A stretch of DNA of 64,000 nucleotides from Teichococcus aerophilus (GTDB taxonomy: Bacteria; Pseudomonadota; Alphaproteobacteria; Acetobacterales; Acetobacteraceae). The stretch is from NCBI RefSeq assembly GCF_014490485.1, contig NZ_JACTVA010000002.1, positions 62,001 to 126,000 of the forward strand. Direction: 5' to 3'. Under the pieces are notes generated by a model. It had not been told where the DNA came from. It worked only from the letters and a program-made list of their open reading frames with translations, and made no database searches. Shown in pieces: positions 33,210 through 41,770 of the stretch; the stretch's first letter is position 1, and each line of letters begins with the position of its first letter. A program made the translations under genes and the position numbers.

Positions 33210-33856
33210 GGCAGGCCGGGGCGCTGTCGCGCCCGCTGCTCGGGCCGATGCTGGTGCGGTCGGTGCCGCTGGTCGGCCTGGCCACGGGTGCGTTGGCGCT
33301 GCGCTGGCTAGGGCAACCGGCTGCCGCCGCGGTGGTCGGGTTGGGCGGGATCTCGCTTTATATCGGCAGGCATCTGGGCCGTGTGGCGCGGCTCGGGCTC
33401 GGGGTCGCGCTGGCTGGCGTCGCGATGGTCCTGTGGTCGAGCCCGGATGCCATGGGGCTGCTGGTGCGGTTGCTGCCTTCCCTCGGCATGCTGCTGATGG
33501 CCTCGCATTTCGGCATTACGCTGCTGCCGGGCCGGGAAGCGCTGATCACCCGCTACACGCGGCATGACCCCGGCGTCTGCGTGGACGAATCCGCTGGCTA
33601 TACCCGCACGCTGACCTGGCTGTGGACGCTGCTCTTCCTGGCGCTGGCGCCGCTTTACGCACTGGCGTTGCTTGGCCTGCCGCCGCTGCGCAATGTGGAT
33701 GGCGGGCTGCTCTTCACCCTCAGTGCCTTGCTGATGCTGGCACTGTTCCTGGGGGAGCATGTGGTCCGCACGCTGCGCTTTCCCCATTTCGGCATCGCGA
33801 CGCCGCTGCGCACGTTGCGCGCCGTCCTTGCCGCCACCATGGCCGCCCATGCCTGA
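33206..33856 (+). CDS. Polytopic membrane protein of aryl-polyene loci (COG4648-like)
   Basis: 216-residue inner-membrane protein with about six hydrophobic segments. The central cytoplasmic stretch PGREALITRYTRHDPGV is the conserved part of the family found in aryl polyene and flexirubin clusters between the carrier protein and the ligase. The GTG start at 33206 overlaps the carrier-protein stop, and the end overlaps the ligase start by eight bases, so expression is coupled on both sides. No catalytic role has been assigned to the family to my knowledge; assembly or transfer of the lipid intermediate is plausible. Confidence 0.8.
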   Translation: MRQAGALSRPLLGPMLVRSVPLVGLATGALALRWLGQPAAAAVVGLGGISLYIGRHLGRVARLGLGVALAGVAMVLWSSPDAMGLLVRLLPSLGMLLMASHFGITLLPGREALITRYTRHDPGVCVDESAGYTRTLTWLWTLLFLALAPLYALALLGLPPLRNVDGGLLFTLSALLMLALFLGEHVVRTLRFPHFGIATPLRTLRAVLAATMAAHA

Positions 33857-35204
33857 CACGTTTCCGCTGACCGACCGTGCCTCCGGCGACATCATGTTCT
33901 ATCGCGGGGCGGAAGCCATCACGGTCGGTCGGTTCCTGGCCGATGTGGCGGCGCTGGCATCCAGGCTGCCACAGCGCGCCTACGCGCTGAACCTGTGCCT
34001 GGACCGCTACCATGCCTTGCTCGGCCTCGCCGCCGCCGTCAGCCGTAGCCATGTCATGCTGCTGTCGGCCGACCGCACGGAGCGGCGGGTGGATGAGATC
34101 GCCGCCGGCTATCCGGACCTGTACGTGCTGACGGATGCGGACGCCGTGGCACATGCCAGCGGCTGGCAGCCGCCCGCCGACGCCCTGTTCGTCACGGCCG
34201 AGGGCCAGGGCGAAGGCGGGCCCAACCCCGAGATTCCAGCCGCGCGCGTCGCCATCATCGGCTTCACCTCCGGCAGCACGGGCGAGCCTGCGGCGCACCC
34301 GAAGCCCTGGGGTGCCCTGGTGGGCGCCACCCGCGCGGCCGCCGCGCGGTTCGGCCTGACGGGGCCGGGGACCACGACGCTCGTCGCCACGGTGCCGCCG
34401 CAGCACATGTATGGGTTCGAGACGACGATGGCGATGCCGTTGCATGCCGCGACCGCCAGCCATACCGGCCCGCATTTCTACCCCGTCGAGATCGCCGAGG
34501 CGCTGCGCGAGGTGCCGGCGCCACGCGTGCTGGTGACGACGCCGTTGCAGATGCGGGCCCTGCTGGGGTCGCGCGAGGCGCTGCCGCCGTTGATGAGCGT
34601 CATCTCCGCCACGGCCCCCCTGGCACCGGAGCTGGCGAACGAGGCCGAGCAGGCCTGGAAGACCCCGGTGCTGGAGATCTACGGCGCCACGGAAATCGGC
34701 TCTATCGCCAGCCGCCGCACCACCGCCGGCGATGCCTGGACCTTGTATGACGGCATCGTGCTGGAGCGGGATGCGGAGGAGAACGTGCATGTCGGCGTGC
34801 CCGGCATGCCGGAGCTGGTGCCGTTGGCGGATGCCGTGGCCTTCCTGCCTGATGGTGGCTTCCGCCTGCTGGGGCGGCGGACCGACATGGTCAAGCTGGG
34901 CGGCAAGCGTGCCTCGCTCTCCAGCCTGAACCGGCTGCTGATGCAGGTGGAAGGCGTCGAGGACGGCGTGTTCGTCGCACCTGAAGACCTGGACAGCAAC
35001 CCGGCCGCGCGGCTGATGGTCTACGCCGTGGCGCCGCAGCGCAGCGCGGGCGAGATCCTCTCCGCTCTGCGGCGGCAGGTGGAGCCGGTGTTCCTGCCAC
35101 GCCGCGTGGTGCTGGTGCCTTCGCTGCCCCGCAACGAGATCGGCAAACTCACGCGGCAGGCCCTGGCCACGCTGGGGCGCCAGCCCGCACAGGACGCCGG
35201 ATGA
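33849..35204 (+). CDS. AMP-dependent acyl/aryl-ACP ligase of the aryl-polyene-like locus
   Basis: 451-residue adenylating enzyme that would activate an aryl or acyl carboxylic acid and load it on the carrier protein. The ATP-binding loop is GFTSGSTGEPAAHPKPW, the A5 motif is EIYGATEIGSIASR and the hinge/A8 region is FRLLGRRTDMVKLGGKRASL. The C-terminal catalytic lysine is in NEIGKLTRQAL. Length is shorter than acyl-CoA synthetases but normal for aryl-polyene ligases. Start ATG 33849 overlaps the membrane-protein gene; the end overlaps the dehydratase gene. The usual starter is 4-hydroxybenzoate-like; no gene for making it lies here. Confidence 0.9.
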   Translation: MPDTFPLTDRASGDIMFYRGAEAITVGRFLADVAALASRLPQRAYALNLCLDRYHALLGLAAAVSRSHVMLLSADRTERRVDEIAAGYPDLYVLTDADAVAHASGWQPPADALFVTAEGQGEGGPNPEIPAARVAIIGFTSGSTGEPAAHPKPWGALVGATRAAAARFGLTGPGTTTLVATVPPQHMYGFETTMAMPLHAATASHTGPHFYPVEIAEALREVPAPRVLVTTPLQMRALLGSREALPPLMSVISATAPLAPELANEAEQAWKTPVLEIYGATEIGSIASRRTTAGDAWTLYDGIVLERDAEENVHVGVPGMPELVPLADAVAFLPDGGFRLLGRRTDMVKLGGKRASLSSLNRLLMQVEGVEDGVFVAPEDLDSNPAARLMVYAVAPQRSAGEILSALRRQVEPVFLPRRVVLVPSLPRNEIGKLTRQALATLGRQPAQDAG

Positions 35205-35491
35205 GCGTCTTTTCCCTACCGGCCGGGCATCCCTGCTTCGAAGGCCATTTCCCCGGCCGCCCGCTGGTGCCGGGCGTGCTGCTGCTGGACGCCGTGTTCC
35301 TGGCGGTGGCCGAGGCCGGTTATGGCACTGTCAGCCGCCTGCGCCATGCCAAGTTCCGCGCGCCAGTGGGGCCGGACGTGGCGATGGACATCATCCTGCA
35401 ACCGCTCGCCGCCCACCGCATCGGCTTCCGGTGCGAATGCGGCGGGGCGCTCGTCCTGGCCGGTGAAGTGGAAGTGGCCGTCTCGCTGTGA
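35201..35491 (+). CDS. FabZ-like 3-hydroxyacyl-ACP dehydratase (first)
   Basis: 96-residue hotdog-fold protein. The FabZ signature is present as HPCFEGHFPGRPLVPGVLLLD with the catalytic histidine in GHFP. The second-half acidic residue is not clear, and the protein is shorter than FabZ (about 150), matching the short dehydratases of aryl polyene loci. It would dehydrate hydroxyacyl-ACP without reduction so double bonds accumulate. ATG 35201 overlaps the ligase stop, and its own stop overlaps the next start (GTGA). Confidence 0.85.
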   Translation: MSVFSLPAGHPCFEGHFPGRPLVPGVLLLDAVFLAVAEAGYGTVSRLRHAKFRAPVGPDVAMDIILQPLAAHRIGFRCECGGALVLAGEVEVAVSL

Positions 35492-36384
35492 CCTGGACCC
35501 GTCAGAAGGAACGCGGCAGCCTCGCGGCCCTGCGGTTGATGGCCTGGATCGTCACCCGGCTGGGGTACCGCATCGGCTACGCGCTGCTCTACCCGATCGC
35601 CACCTACTTCTTCCTCTCCTCGCCCTTGCAGCGGCAAGCAGTGCGGCGCTTCCAGCGGCGAGCCCTGGGGCGGGAGCCGACGCGGCGCGAGGTGTTTCGT
35701 TCCTTCTTCGTCTTCTCCGCCACGTTGCTGGACCGCCTGTTTCTGGTGGATGGCAAGCGGCACGGCTACGAGTTGCGGGTCGTCGGGCTGGACCTGCTGA
35801 ACGAACGGATCGCGCGGGGGCAGGGGTGCATCCTGCTCGGCGCCCATCTGGGCAGCTTCGAAGCGATGCGCGCCGTGGCCGATACCGGCTGCCCGGTCGA
35901 GGTCGTCGCGCTGATGCACCAGGAGAACGCGGCGAACGTCGCCAGCTTTTTCGCGGAGTGGGGGCCACGCCAGGCCGCCGCGGTTATTCCCCTGGGCCGG
36001 CCGGACGCCATGCTCCGCGCCAAGGAATGCCTGGAGCGCAACGGGCTGGTCGGCATCCTGGCGGACCGGACGCCGGGCACCGGCAAGGTGACCCGTGTGC
36101 CATTCCTCGGCACCGACGCTGCGTTCCCCCTGGGGCCGCATATCCTGGCCGGGGTGCTGGACGCCCCGGTGATGATCGCCTTCGGGGTATGGACCGGCCC
36201 ACGAAGCTACGAGGTGCATTTCCAGCCTTTCGCCGATCGAATTACCATCGACCGGCGAGACCGACAGGCAGCGCTGGACGTTATCGTCCGGGATTATGCG
36301 TCGCGCTTTGAGGATATCGCTCGAAAATTCCCCTATAACTGGTTCAATTTCTACGATTTTTGGGAAGAGTTCGGCACAGGATGA
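35488..36384 (+). CDS. LpxL/HtrB-like acyltransferase of the aryl-polyene-like locus
   Basis: 298-residue inner-membrane acyltransferase of the lipid A late-acyltransferase family. The HX4E motif is HLGSFE (GAHLGSFEAMRAV), and the later motifs LADRTPGTGKVTRVPFLG and FPLGPHILA match the family. One N-terminal hydrophobic helix anchors it. In aryl polyene loci enzymes of this type transfer the polyene acyl chain to its lipid anchor. The GTG at 35488 overlaps the dehydratase stop; the last bases overlap the LolA-like gene. The final 90 bases are visibly AT-richer than the surroundings, probably just the Phe/Tyr/Asn-rich tail. Confidence 0.9.
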   Translation: MTWTRQKERGSLAALRLMAWIVTRLGYRIGYALLYPIATYFFLSSPLQRQAVRRFQRRALGREPTRREVFRSFFVFSATLLDRLFLVDGKRHGYELRVVGLDLLNERIARGQGCILLGAHLGSFEAMRAVADTGCPVEVVALMHQENAANVASFFAEWGPRQAAAVIPLGRPDAMLRAKECLERNGLVGILADRTPGTGKVTRVPFLGTDAAFPLGPHILAGVLDAPVMIAFGVWTGPRSYEVHFQPFADRITIDRRDRQAALDVIVRDYASRFEDIARKFPYNWFNFYDFWEEFGTG

Positions 36385-36950
36385 TGCTTCGCTTCGTGGC
36401 TGCCCTGCTGGTCGCGCTGGCCCTCTGCCGGCCCGTATCGGCCGAGACGACGTTGGAAGGCACCATGCAGGCCCTGGCCGCCATCCGGGAAGCCCACGCC
36501 ACCTTCAGCGAGGACAAGGCGATCCCCGAGCTCAGCGCGCCGCTGCCCAGCACGGGCACGCTGACCTGGGTCGCCCCCAATCGGCTGGAAAAGCACACGA
36601 CCTGGCCGAGCGAAGAGATCCTGCGCATCGAAGGCGACCGGCTGCTGCTGCAGCGGCCCGGCCAGAACATCCGGCAGGAGCTCAGCCTCGACCAATCGCC
36701 GGATATCCGCCCGTTCGTGGAAGCCATCCGCTCAACTCTGGCCGGTGACCTGCCGACTCTGCGGAAGTACTTCGAGGTCAGCTTCGCGCCGGAAGGCAAT
36801 GGCTGGCGCATGCGGTTGACGCCGCTCTCCATCCGGATTCGAGCCGCTCTGCAACTGGTTGATCTGCATGGAGAGGGCGCCCAGGTCCTGCGGGTGGAAA
36901 CGCGCGGAAGCGACGGTACGACGCGGCTGCGGATTACCCCGAGCCCGTGA
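36381..36950 (+). CDS. LolA-like periplasmic outer-membrane lipoprotein carrier
   Basis: 189-residue exported protein with a signal peptide ending at VSA. The LolA-like fold is suggested by THATFSEDK-like N-terminal sequence, GTLTWVAPNRLEKHTTWPSE, DRLLLQRPGQN and the C-terminal VLRVETRGSDGTTRLRITP. LolA relatives are fixed partners in aryl polyene loci, where they probably ferry the hydrophobic product across the periplasm. The ATG at 36381 overlaps the acyltransferase stop, and its stop overlaps the exporter start as GTGA. Confidence 0.87.
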   Translation: MMLRFVAALLVALALCRPVSAETTLEGTMQALAAIREAHATFSEDKAIPELSAPLPSTGTLTWVAPNRLEKHTTWPSEEILRIEGDRLLLQRPGQNIRQELSLDQSPDIRPFVEAIRSTLAGDLPTLRKYFEVSFAPEGNGWRMRLTPLSIRIRAALQLVDLHGEGAQVLRVETRGSDGTTRLRITPSP

Positions 36951-39337
36951 GGCTGCCGCTCCCGATCCAGGCCGCGAGCAGGGCCGTCATGGCGTTGCTA
37001 TTGCTGGCACTGCTGGGTCTGGTGCTGTTCCGCGCAGTGCCGATCCGCACGGAGATGAGCGATCTGCTGCCCCCGGGCCAGACTCCTGCCGCGGAGTTTC
37101 TGCTGCGCGAACTGCGCTCCGGCGCCGCGACGACGGTGCTGCTGGCGGGCATCGAGGGCGCGCCGGAGGCCGAGCTGGCCCGGATCAGTCGCGCCGTGGG
37201 GGACGGGCTGCGGGCGTCCGGGCAGTTTTCCTTTATAGGCAACGGGTCGCTCGATATGTCTGACGAAGAACGCGAGCTGATTTTTCGCTACCGATACCTC
37301 CTGTCTCCCTCCACCGCACCGGCACTGTTTGAAGCTGAGCCGCTGAAGACCAGGCTCGCTGGGCTGATCGAGGGTCTGCGCTCCTCGGCCTCGCCGCTGC
37401 TGGCCCGCTATGGCTTCGCCGACCCGACCGGTGCGTTCTTCGACCTGTTGCGTGGCTGGCTGGGGCAGAGCCAAGTGCAGTTGCGCTCCGGCGTCTGGTT
37501 CGCTGGGGAGAGTGCCACGCCGCGTGCGCTGATCGTGGCGCGCAGCAAGGCGTCCGGGCTGGATACCGATGCCCAGGCCGCCGCCATGCGGATTTTCCAG
37601 CAGGCCTTCGCCGCTGCCGATTCCGGCCCGGCCCGGTTGCTGCTCAGCGGGCCTGGCGTGTTCGGTGCCGAGGCGGCCGCCGCCGTGCGCGCGGATGTCG
37701 AGATGATCTCGGTGCTGTCCGGTGTGCTGATCCTGGGCTTCCTGTGGCTGCGGTACCGTTCGCTGCTGATGTTGCTGGTGGTGGCGGTGCCGTTGCTGGC
37801 GGCCTCCCTCAGCGGCGTCGCGGCGGTCGGGCTGGTGTTTGGCACGGTGCATGCGGCGGCGCTCGGCTTCGGCATGACCATGCTGGGCGTGGTGGTGGAC
37901 TACCCGCTGCTGCTGATCACGCAGCGGCGGCCGGAGGAAACCCTGCGGCAGACCGCGCGCCGCATCTGGCCGACGCTGCGGCTGGCGGCCGGTGCCGCCG
38001 CGCTGGGCCTGACCGGAATGATGGCCTCCGGCTTCCCGCTGCTGGCGCAACTGGGCCTGTTCGGCGCGGCCGGGCTGCTGGTGGGGGTGATGGTCACCGC
38101 CTGGGTGCTGCCCTGGCTGCTGCGCGATGCGGTGCTGATGCCCCGGCCTTTACCGGGCTTCGTCTCCCAAGCCCTGACGCTGCTGCGGGGCCGTCGGGCC
38201 GTGGCGCTGGCGGTGCCGGTCGCGTTGCTGGTCCTGCTGTTCGGCGGCGGCGTACGGTGGGAGGACGACCTGGCCCGCCTCAGCCCGGTGCCGCAGGCGC
38301 AGCGGGACCTGGACAAGGAGCTGCGCCACCAACTCGGCGCAGCCGATGTCGGCGGCGTTGTGGTGCTGGCCGCGCCGCGGACCGAGACCGTGCTGCAGCA
38401 AGCTGAACGCGTCGGCGATGCGTTGGCCCCGCTGATGGCACGCGGTGCGCTGAACGGCTTCGACAGCCCCGCCCGCTACCTGCCCAGCGCTGCCGTCCAG
38501 CAGGCGCGGCAAGCCAGCCTGCCGGCGGCGGATGCGATGCCGCCGCGCCTTGAGCAGGCGGCTGCCGGTTTGCCCTTCCGCCCGGATGCCTTCCAGCGCT
38601 TCCTGCAAGGCCTGGAGGACAGCCGCGCCCTGCCACCCCTGGCCGTAGCTGACCTGCCCCGTTTGCCTACGCTGGCCGCCCGGCTCGGCCCGCTGCTTTC
38701 CCCCCACGGTGACGGCTGGCAGGGACTGATCATCCCGCAGGAATTGCGCGACAAGGCGGCATTCCAGCAAGCGCTGGCCGGGCTGGGCCTGCCCGATCTC
38801 CTCTGGGTCGATATCAAGGCGGAGATGGAGGGCATCGTCGGCGTGGCCACGCGCCAGGCTTTGCTGTGGTGCGGCCTGGGCGGGCTAGGAGTGCTGGTGC
38901 TGCTGGCCATTGGCTTGGGCCGGCGGCCCGGCCAAGCTTGGCATGGCGGGTTGCTCGCCGCGCTCTGGACCGCCGCGCCGATCCTGGGAGCGATGCTGGT
39001 GACGCTGGCGGCCCTGATGGCCATGGGGCAGCGCCTGACGCCCTTCCATATGGTGGCGCTGCTGCTGGCGGCGGGGGTGGGGATGGACTACGCCCTGTTC
39101 TTCGGCACCACGGCCCGGCAGGGCGAAGTGGAAGCGGAGCGGACGATGGGCGCCATCCTCAACTGCACCGTCACCACACTGCTGACCTTCGGTCTGCTGG
39201 CATTCTGCGCCACGCCGGTGCTGCGCGGCATCGGTCTTACCGTCGCGGTCGGCGTGCTGTCGGCCTTCCTGCTGGCACTGGCGTTGTCGCCCAGGCCGGC
39301 TTCACCCCTGGCAGCCGGCGAAAAGGCCCCCAACTGA
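36947..39337 (+). CDS. MMPL family exporter of the aryl-polyene-like locus
   Basis: 796-residue RND/MMPL-type inner-membrane transporter with two repeats of one helix, a large periplasmic loop and five helices. Membrane blocks are visible around residues 260-400 (VLILGFLWLRYRSLLM, FGMTMLGVVVDYPLLLI) and 640-780 (GVGMDYALFFGTTARQG). The paired VVDYPLL and GMDYALF motifs are the proton-relay-bearing helix-4-type segments of the family. It likely extracts the polyene lipid from the inner membrane. The GTG at 36947 overlaps the LolA-like stop; the ketosynthase starts eight bases after its end. Confidence 0.92.
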   Translation: MRLPLPIQAASRAVMALLLLALLGLVLFRAVPIRTEMSDLLPPGQTPAAEFLLRELRSGAATTVLLAGIEGAPEAELARISRAVGDGLRASGQFSFIGNGSLDMSDEERELIFRYRYLLSPSTAPALFEAEPLKTRLAGLIEGLRSSASPLLARYGFADPTGAFFDLLRGWLGQSQVQLRSGVWFAGESATPRALIVARSKASGLDTDAQAAAMRIFQQAFAAADSGPARLLLSGPGVFGAEAAAAVRADVEMISVLSGVLILGFLWLRYRSLLMLLVVAVPLLAASLSGVAAVGLVFGTVHAAALGFGMTMLGVVVDYPLLLITQRRPEETLRQTARRIWPTLRLAAGAAALGLTGMMASGFPLLAQLGLFGAAGLLVGVMVTAWVLPWLLRDAVLMPRPLPGFVSQALTLLRGRRAVALAVPVALLVLLFGGGVRWEDDLARLSPVPQAQRDLDKELRHQLGAADVGGVVVLAAPRTETVLQQAERVGDALAPLMARGALNGFDSPARYLPSAAVQQARQASLPAADAMPPRLEQAAAGLPFRPDAFQRFLQGLEDSRALPPLAVADLPRLPTLAARLGPLLSPHGDGWQGLIIPQELRDKAAFQQALAGLGLPDLLWVDIKAEMEGIVGVATRQALLWCGLGGLGVLVLLAIGLGRRPGQAWHGGLLAALWTAAPILGAMLVTLAALMAMGQRLTPFHMVALLLAAGVGMDYALFFGTTARQGEVEAERTMGAILNCTVTTLLTFGLLAFCATPVLRGIGLTVAVGVLSAFLLALALSPRPASPLAAGEKAPN

Positions 39338-39345
39338 AACCGAAC

Positions 39346-40554
39346 ATGCAATCAGCTTTCTCTCCACTGGCGCTGGCGGCTGTCTCGGCCGTCAGTGCAA
39401 TGGGCACCGGCCTCGCTGCCACCCGCCAATCCTTGCAGGACCGCACCGGGGGCCTGCGACCAGCAGATGCGGAGGATCATCCCGCCCACTGGGTTGGCCG
39501 CGTGCCGGAAGCCACGTCGGTCAACCTGCCGCCCGAGCTCGCGCGCTACGATTGCCGCAACAACCGGCTGGCGGAGCTGGCGCTGCGGCAGGACGGGTTC
39601 GCTGATGGCGTCGCGGCGGCCAAGACGCGCTATGGGGCGGAGCGGATTGCCGTCATCCTCGGCACCAGCACTTCCGGCATCGCGGAGACGGAGGCGGCCT
39701 ACCGGCGCCGGGCCGAAGGCCAGACGACCCTGCCGGTCGATTTCGACTTCGCCGCCACGCACGACCTGTTCTCCCTGTCGCGCTATCTGCGGGCACGGCT
39801 CGGCCTGTCGGGGCCGGCGCTGACCATCTCCACTGCCTGCACCTCCGGCGCGCGCTCCTTCATGGAGGCTGAGGTGCTGATCCGTGCCGGGCTGTGCGAT
39901 GCCGCCGTCGTCGGCGGCGTCGATACGCTGTGCCGGATGACGTTGCAGGGATTCGGCTCGCTGGCGCTGCTTTCCCAAGGCCCGACTCGCCCTTGCGCGG
40001 CGGACCGCGACGGCATCACGGTGGGGGAGGCCGCCGGCCTCGCGCTGCTGGTGCGGGCGGAGGATGCGGCGCCGGGCACGGTGCTGGTGCTGGGCGCCGG
40101 CGCCAGCAGCGACGGCCACCACATGTCGTCGCCCCACCCGGAAGGGTTGGGGGCGGTCACCGCCATGCGGGCGGCGCTGGATTCGGCCGGGCTGCGGCCG
40201 GAGGAGATCGGCTACATCAACCTGCACGGCACCGGCACGCGCGCCAATGACGCGATGGAGGACAGGGCGGTCACGCATGTCTTCGGCGCCGGCACGCCTT
40301 GTTCCTCGACCAAGGGCTGGACGGGCCACACGCTTGGGGCTTCCGGCGCGCTGGAAGCCATCATCGCCGCGTTGTGCATCCAGGACGGCTTGGTACCCGG
40401 CTGCCTCGGCGTGGAGCAGGTGGACCCCGATTTCCGCTCGGATGTGGTGACAGAGAACCGGCGGATGCCGTTGCAGCGTGTGCTCAGCAACTCCTTCGGC
40501 TTCGGCGGCAGCAATTGCAGTCTTGTGCTGGGGCGGCAGGAGGCCGGCGCATGA
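39346..40554 (+). CDS. Beta-ketoacyl-ACP synthase (KS) of the aryl-polyene-like locus
   Basis: 402-residue ketosynthase that elongates the polyene chain. The Cys-His-His catalytic triad is complete: C165 (ISTACTSGA), H294 (INLHGTGTRAND) and H328 (GWTGHTLGASGA). The FGFGGSN block near the C-terminus is typical. The ATG at 39346 lies just past the exporter stop; a longer open frame upstream is inside that gene and is rejected. It overlaps the KS-like chain length factor gene as ATGA, so the two are made together and should form a KS-CLF heterodimer. Confidence 0.94.
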   Translation: MQSAFSPLALAAVSAVSAMGTGLAATRQSLQDRTGGLRPADAEDHPAHWVGRVPEATSVNLPPELARYDCRNNRLAELALRQDGFADGVAAAKTRYGAERIAVILGTSTSGIAETEAAYRRRAEGQTTLPVDFDFAATHDLFSLSRYLRARLGLSGPALTISTACTSGARSFMEAEVLIRAGLCDAAVVGGVDTLCRMTLQGFGSLALLSQGPTRPCAADRDGITVGEAAGLALLVRAEDAAPGTVLVLGAGASSDGHHMSSPHPEGLGAVTAMRAALDSAGLRPEEIGYINLHGTGTRANDAMEDRAVTHVFGAGTPCSSTKGWTGHTLGASGALEAIIAALCIQDGLVPGCLGVEQVDPDFRSDVVTENRRMPLQRVLSNSFGFGGSNCSLVLGRQEAGA

Positions 40555-41330
40555 GCGGCGTGACATGCCATATCGGCGGCCTGGCGCTGCTGGGCCCGGG
40601 GCTACCGGGCTGGGCCGCCAGCCAGGCCGTGCTGCTGGGGGAACAGCCCTGGCAGGATGCACCCATCGTCGTCCCGCCACCCGCCATGCTGGCACCGACG
40701 GAACGCCGCCGCACCAGCCTGGTGGTCCGCCTGGCCCTGGCCGCGTCCACCGAGGCGGCGGAGGCGTCGGGCCTGGCGCCGGATACGCTGGAGACGGTGT
40801 TCGCCAGCTCCAATGGCGATGGCGCGGTCGTCGGCGCCATCCTGGAAACGCTGGCGACGCCGGGGGGCGAGGTCTCGCCGACGCAGTTCCACAACTCGGT
40901 GCACAACGCCGCGGCGGGCTACTGGGGCATCGGCGCGCATTCGACGCAGCCCTCGATCAGTATCGGCTGCCATCTGGACAGTTTCCCGCTGGGCCTGCTG
41001 CATGCGGCGGCCCGGCAGGTGCCGGTGCTGTTCTGTGCCTATGACGCACCACTGCCAAACCCGTTGGCCGAGCTGCAGCCGACCGAGTTTCCCTTCGCCA
41101 TGGCCTGCGTGGTGACGCCCGAACCGACCGCCGCAACGCGTGCCCGGCTGACGCTGCGCTATTGCGTGGGCGAGGCAGCCCCTGCGGCTTCTCCCTGGCA
41201 GGTGCTGGAACGAGGCAATCCGGCGGCGCGCGCCTTGCCGCTGCTGGCGGCCCTGGCCGCCGGCCGGCCGGCCCAGTTGACCTTGCCGCTGCTGGATGGC
41301 GCGCGGCTGGAGATCGAGGTGACGCCGTGA
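40551..41330 (+). CDS. KS-like chain length factor subunit
   Basis: 259-residue protein of the short beta-ketoacyl-synthase-like group (Ketoacyl-synt_2) found as the second subunit in aryl polyene synthases. Recognisable blocks are FASSNGDGAVVGAILETLATP, SPTQFHNSVHNAAAGYWGIG and PFAMACVVTPEP. The usual TACTS cysteine motif is absent, in keeping with a non-condensing, chain-length-determining partner. It is about 140 residues shorter than a full KS. Start and stop overlap the neighbouring genes by four bases. Confidence 0.88.
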   Translation: MSGVTCHIGGLALLGPGLPGWAASQAVLLGEQPWQDAPIVVPPPAMLAPTERRRTSLVVRLALAASTEAAEASGLAPDTLETVFASSNGDGAVVGAILETLATPGGEVSPTQFHNSVHNAAAGYWGIGAHSTQPSISIGCHLDSFPLGLLHAAARQVPVLFCAYDAPLPNPLAELQPTEFPFAMACVVTPEPTAATRARLTLRYCVGEAAPAASPWQVLERGNPAARALPLLAALAAGRPAQLTLPLLDGARLEIEVTP

Positions 41331-41770
41331 CGCACCAACTGGACCACGCCGGCATCGCCGCGCTGGTGCCGCATGCCGGCAGCATGTGCCTGCTCGACCA
41401 TACTCTCGCCTGGAATGCGGACAGCATCACCTGCGGCGCCGTTTCCCACCGCGATGTGGCGAACCCGCTGCGGCGGGGCGGCGTGCTGCCGGCGGTGTGC
41501 GGCGTGGAATACGCGCTGCAGGCCATGGCGCTGCACGGTGCGCTGACCGCACAGGACGGCCCACAAGCGGCTGGCTACCTGGCCAGCCTGCGCAACCTGG
41601 ACCTGGGTGCGGAGCGGCTGGACGACGTGACGGCGGACCTGCTTGTGGAGGCCACGGCCCTGGCGCGGGAGGCGCGTTCCTTCGTCTATGCGTTCCGGGT
41701 GACGGCGGATGGCGCAGCGCTGTTGTCGGGCCAGGCGGCCATTATCCTGCCGCCGGAGCCGGGCGCGTGA
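41327..41770 (+). CDS. Hotdog-fold 3-hydroxyacyl-ACP dehydratase (second)
   Basis: 147-residue hotdog protein of the dehydratase type found beside the KS pair in aryl polyene loci. The N-terminal LVPHAGSMCLLDHTLAW with following NPLRRGGVLPAVCGVEYALQAMALHG corresponds to the catalytic His/Asp-bearing helix region. It would work with the shorter dehydratase; in characterised systems two different dehydratases form a heteromer. The GTG at 41327 overlaps the previous stop and its own stop overlaps the reductase start (GTGA). Confidence 0.87.
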   Translation: MTHQLDHAGIAALVPHAGSMCLLDHTLAWNADSITCGAVSHRDVANPLRRGGVLPAVCGVEYALQAMALHGALTAQDGPQAAGYLASLRNLDLGAERLDDVTADLLVEATALAREARSFVYAFRVTADGAALLSGQAAIILPPEPGA